DNA of 14,142 nucleotides from an uncultured Planctomycetaceae bacterium (GTDB lineage: Bacteria > Planctomycetota > Planctomycetia > Pirellulales > UBA1268), in NCBI GenBank assembly GCA_937900985.1, contig CALCGM010000012.1, forward strand, positions 1-14,142, written 5' to 3'. Under the pieces are notes generated by a model. That model worked only from the letters and a program-made list of their open reading frames with translations. It ran no database searches and had not been told where the DNA came from. Positions 14,055-14,142 of the stretch are shown here, piece after piece; the first letter of the stretch is position 1; every line of letters begins with the position of its first letter. Both the position numbers and the translations under genes were made by a program.

Positions 14055-14142
14055 CAAGCGGGACGGGGCGGTAGCCGACGCGCAACCCGCAAGCGGGACG
14101 GGTCCTTGGGCCGCGGAGCGGCCTCGGCGAAGCCGAGGTGCC
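14055..14142. repeat. Second cloverleaf repeat copy, cut by the window end
   Basis: A partial unit begins at 14055 (CAAGCGGGACGGGGC) and a fuller one at 14090, 35 bp later. The fuller unit has the 17-nt 5' arm (14094-14110), a first hairpin CCGC-GGA-GCGG (14111-14121), the identical CCTCGGC-GAA-GCCGAGG hairpin (14122-14138) and the TGCC that would begin the third. The 3' arm lies beyond the window. It starts 8 nt after the DUF1501 stop codon. Compared with the first copy, the arm carries CC instead of CT and one loop base differs. Confidence 0.88.

Overview
The window looks like chromosomal DNA of a planctomycete (Planctomycetota, possibly Pirellulales; the order is a guess). It is GC-rich. 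Its right half carries a set typical of that phylum: a very large secreted PVC-type haem-binding 'dehydrogenase' (LamG, beta-propeller, c-type haem, ThuA), and a DUF1549/DUF1553 cytochrome-like protein followed by a Tat-exported DUF1501 protein.

Left part, 1-5912, is a patchwork of RNA-repair, toxin-antitoxin-like and decayed mobile genes. An RtcB RNA ligase (1-1449, -) lies downstream of an XRE regulator (1487-1852, -). The XRE gene follows a small BrnT-like toxin gene (1862-2110, -) whose reading frame is intact except for one in-frame TGA. Next is a decayed contractile-tail sheath gene (about 2122-2890, +) broken by a frameshift in a G run and a nonsense codon. Then come a DUF4143 AAA ATPase (2932-4188, -), an AbiEii-like nucleotidyltransferase with a GTG start (4293-4880, -), and a divergent MntA-HepT pair (5104-5430 and 5418-5912, +) overlapping by 13 nt. 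Promoter-like sequences suggest leaderless transcripts for mntA and perhaps for the ATPase.

Right part, 5884-14142. The 1380-residue secreted protein (5884-10026, -) and the DUF1549/DUF1553 gene (10233-12389, +) diverge from a 206-bp region holding a 10-bp inverted repeat. The DUF1501 gene (12578-14047, +) follows in what is probably one operon. These proteins presumably work at the cell surface or in the periplasm. Their number in planctomycetes is usually linked to polymer or sugar catabolism, but no substrate can be read from this sequence.

The most unusual structure is a repeat after the DUF1553 gene and again after the DUF1501 gene. In its complete copy (12471-12543, 73 nt), a perfect 17-bp outer stem encloses three back-to-back hairpins with no unpaired base at the junction. 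It is an exact four-way (cloverleaf) palindrome, preceded by tandem 36-bp partial copies. The copy at the window end (14090-14142) is cut off, so its 3' arm is a ready covariation test.
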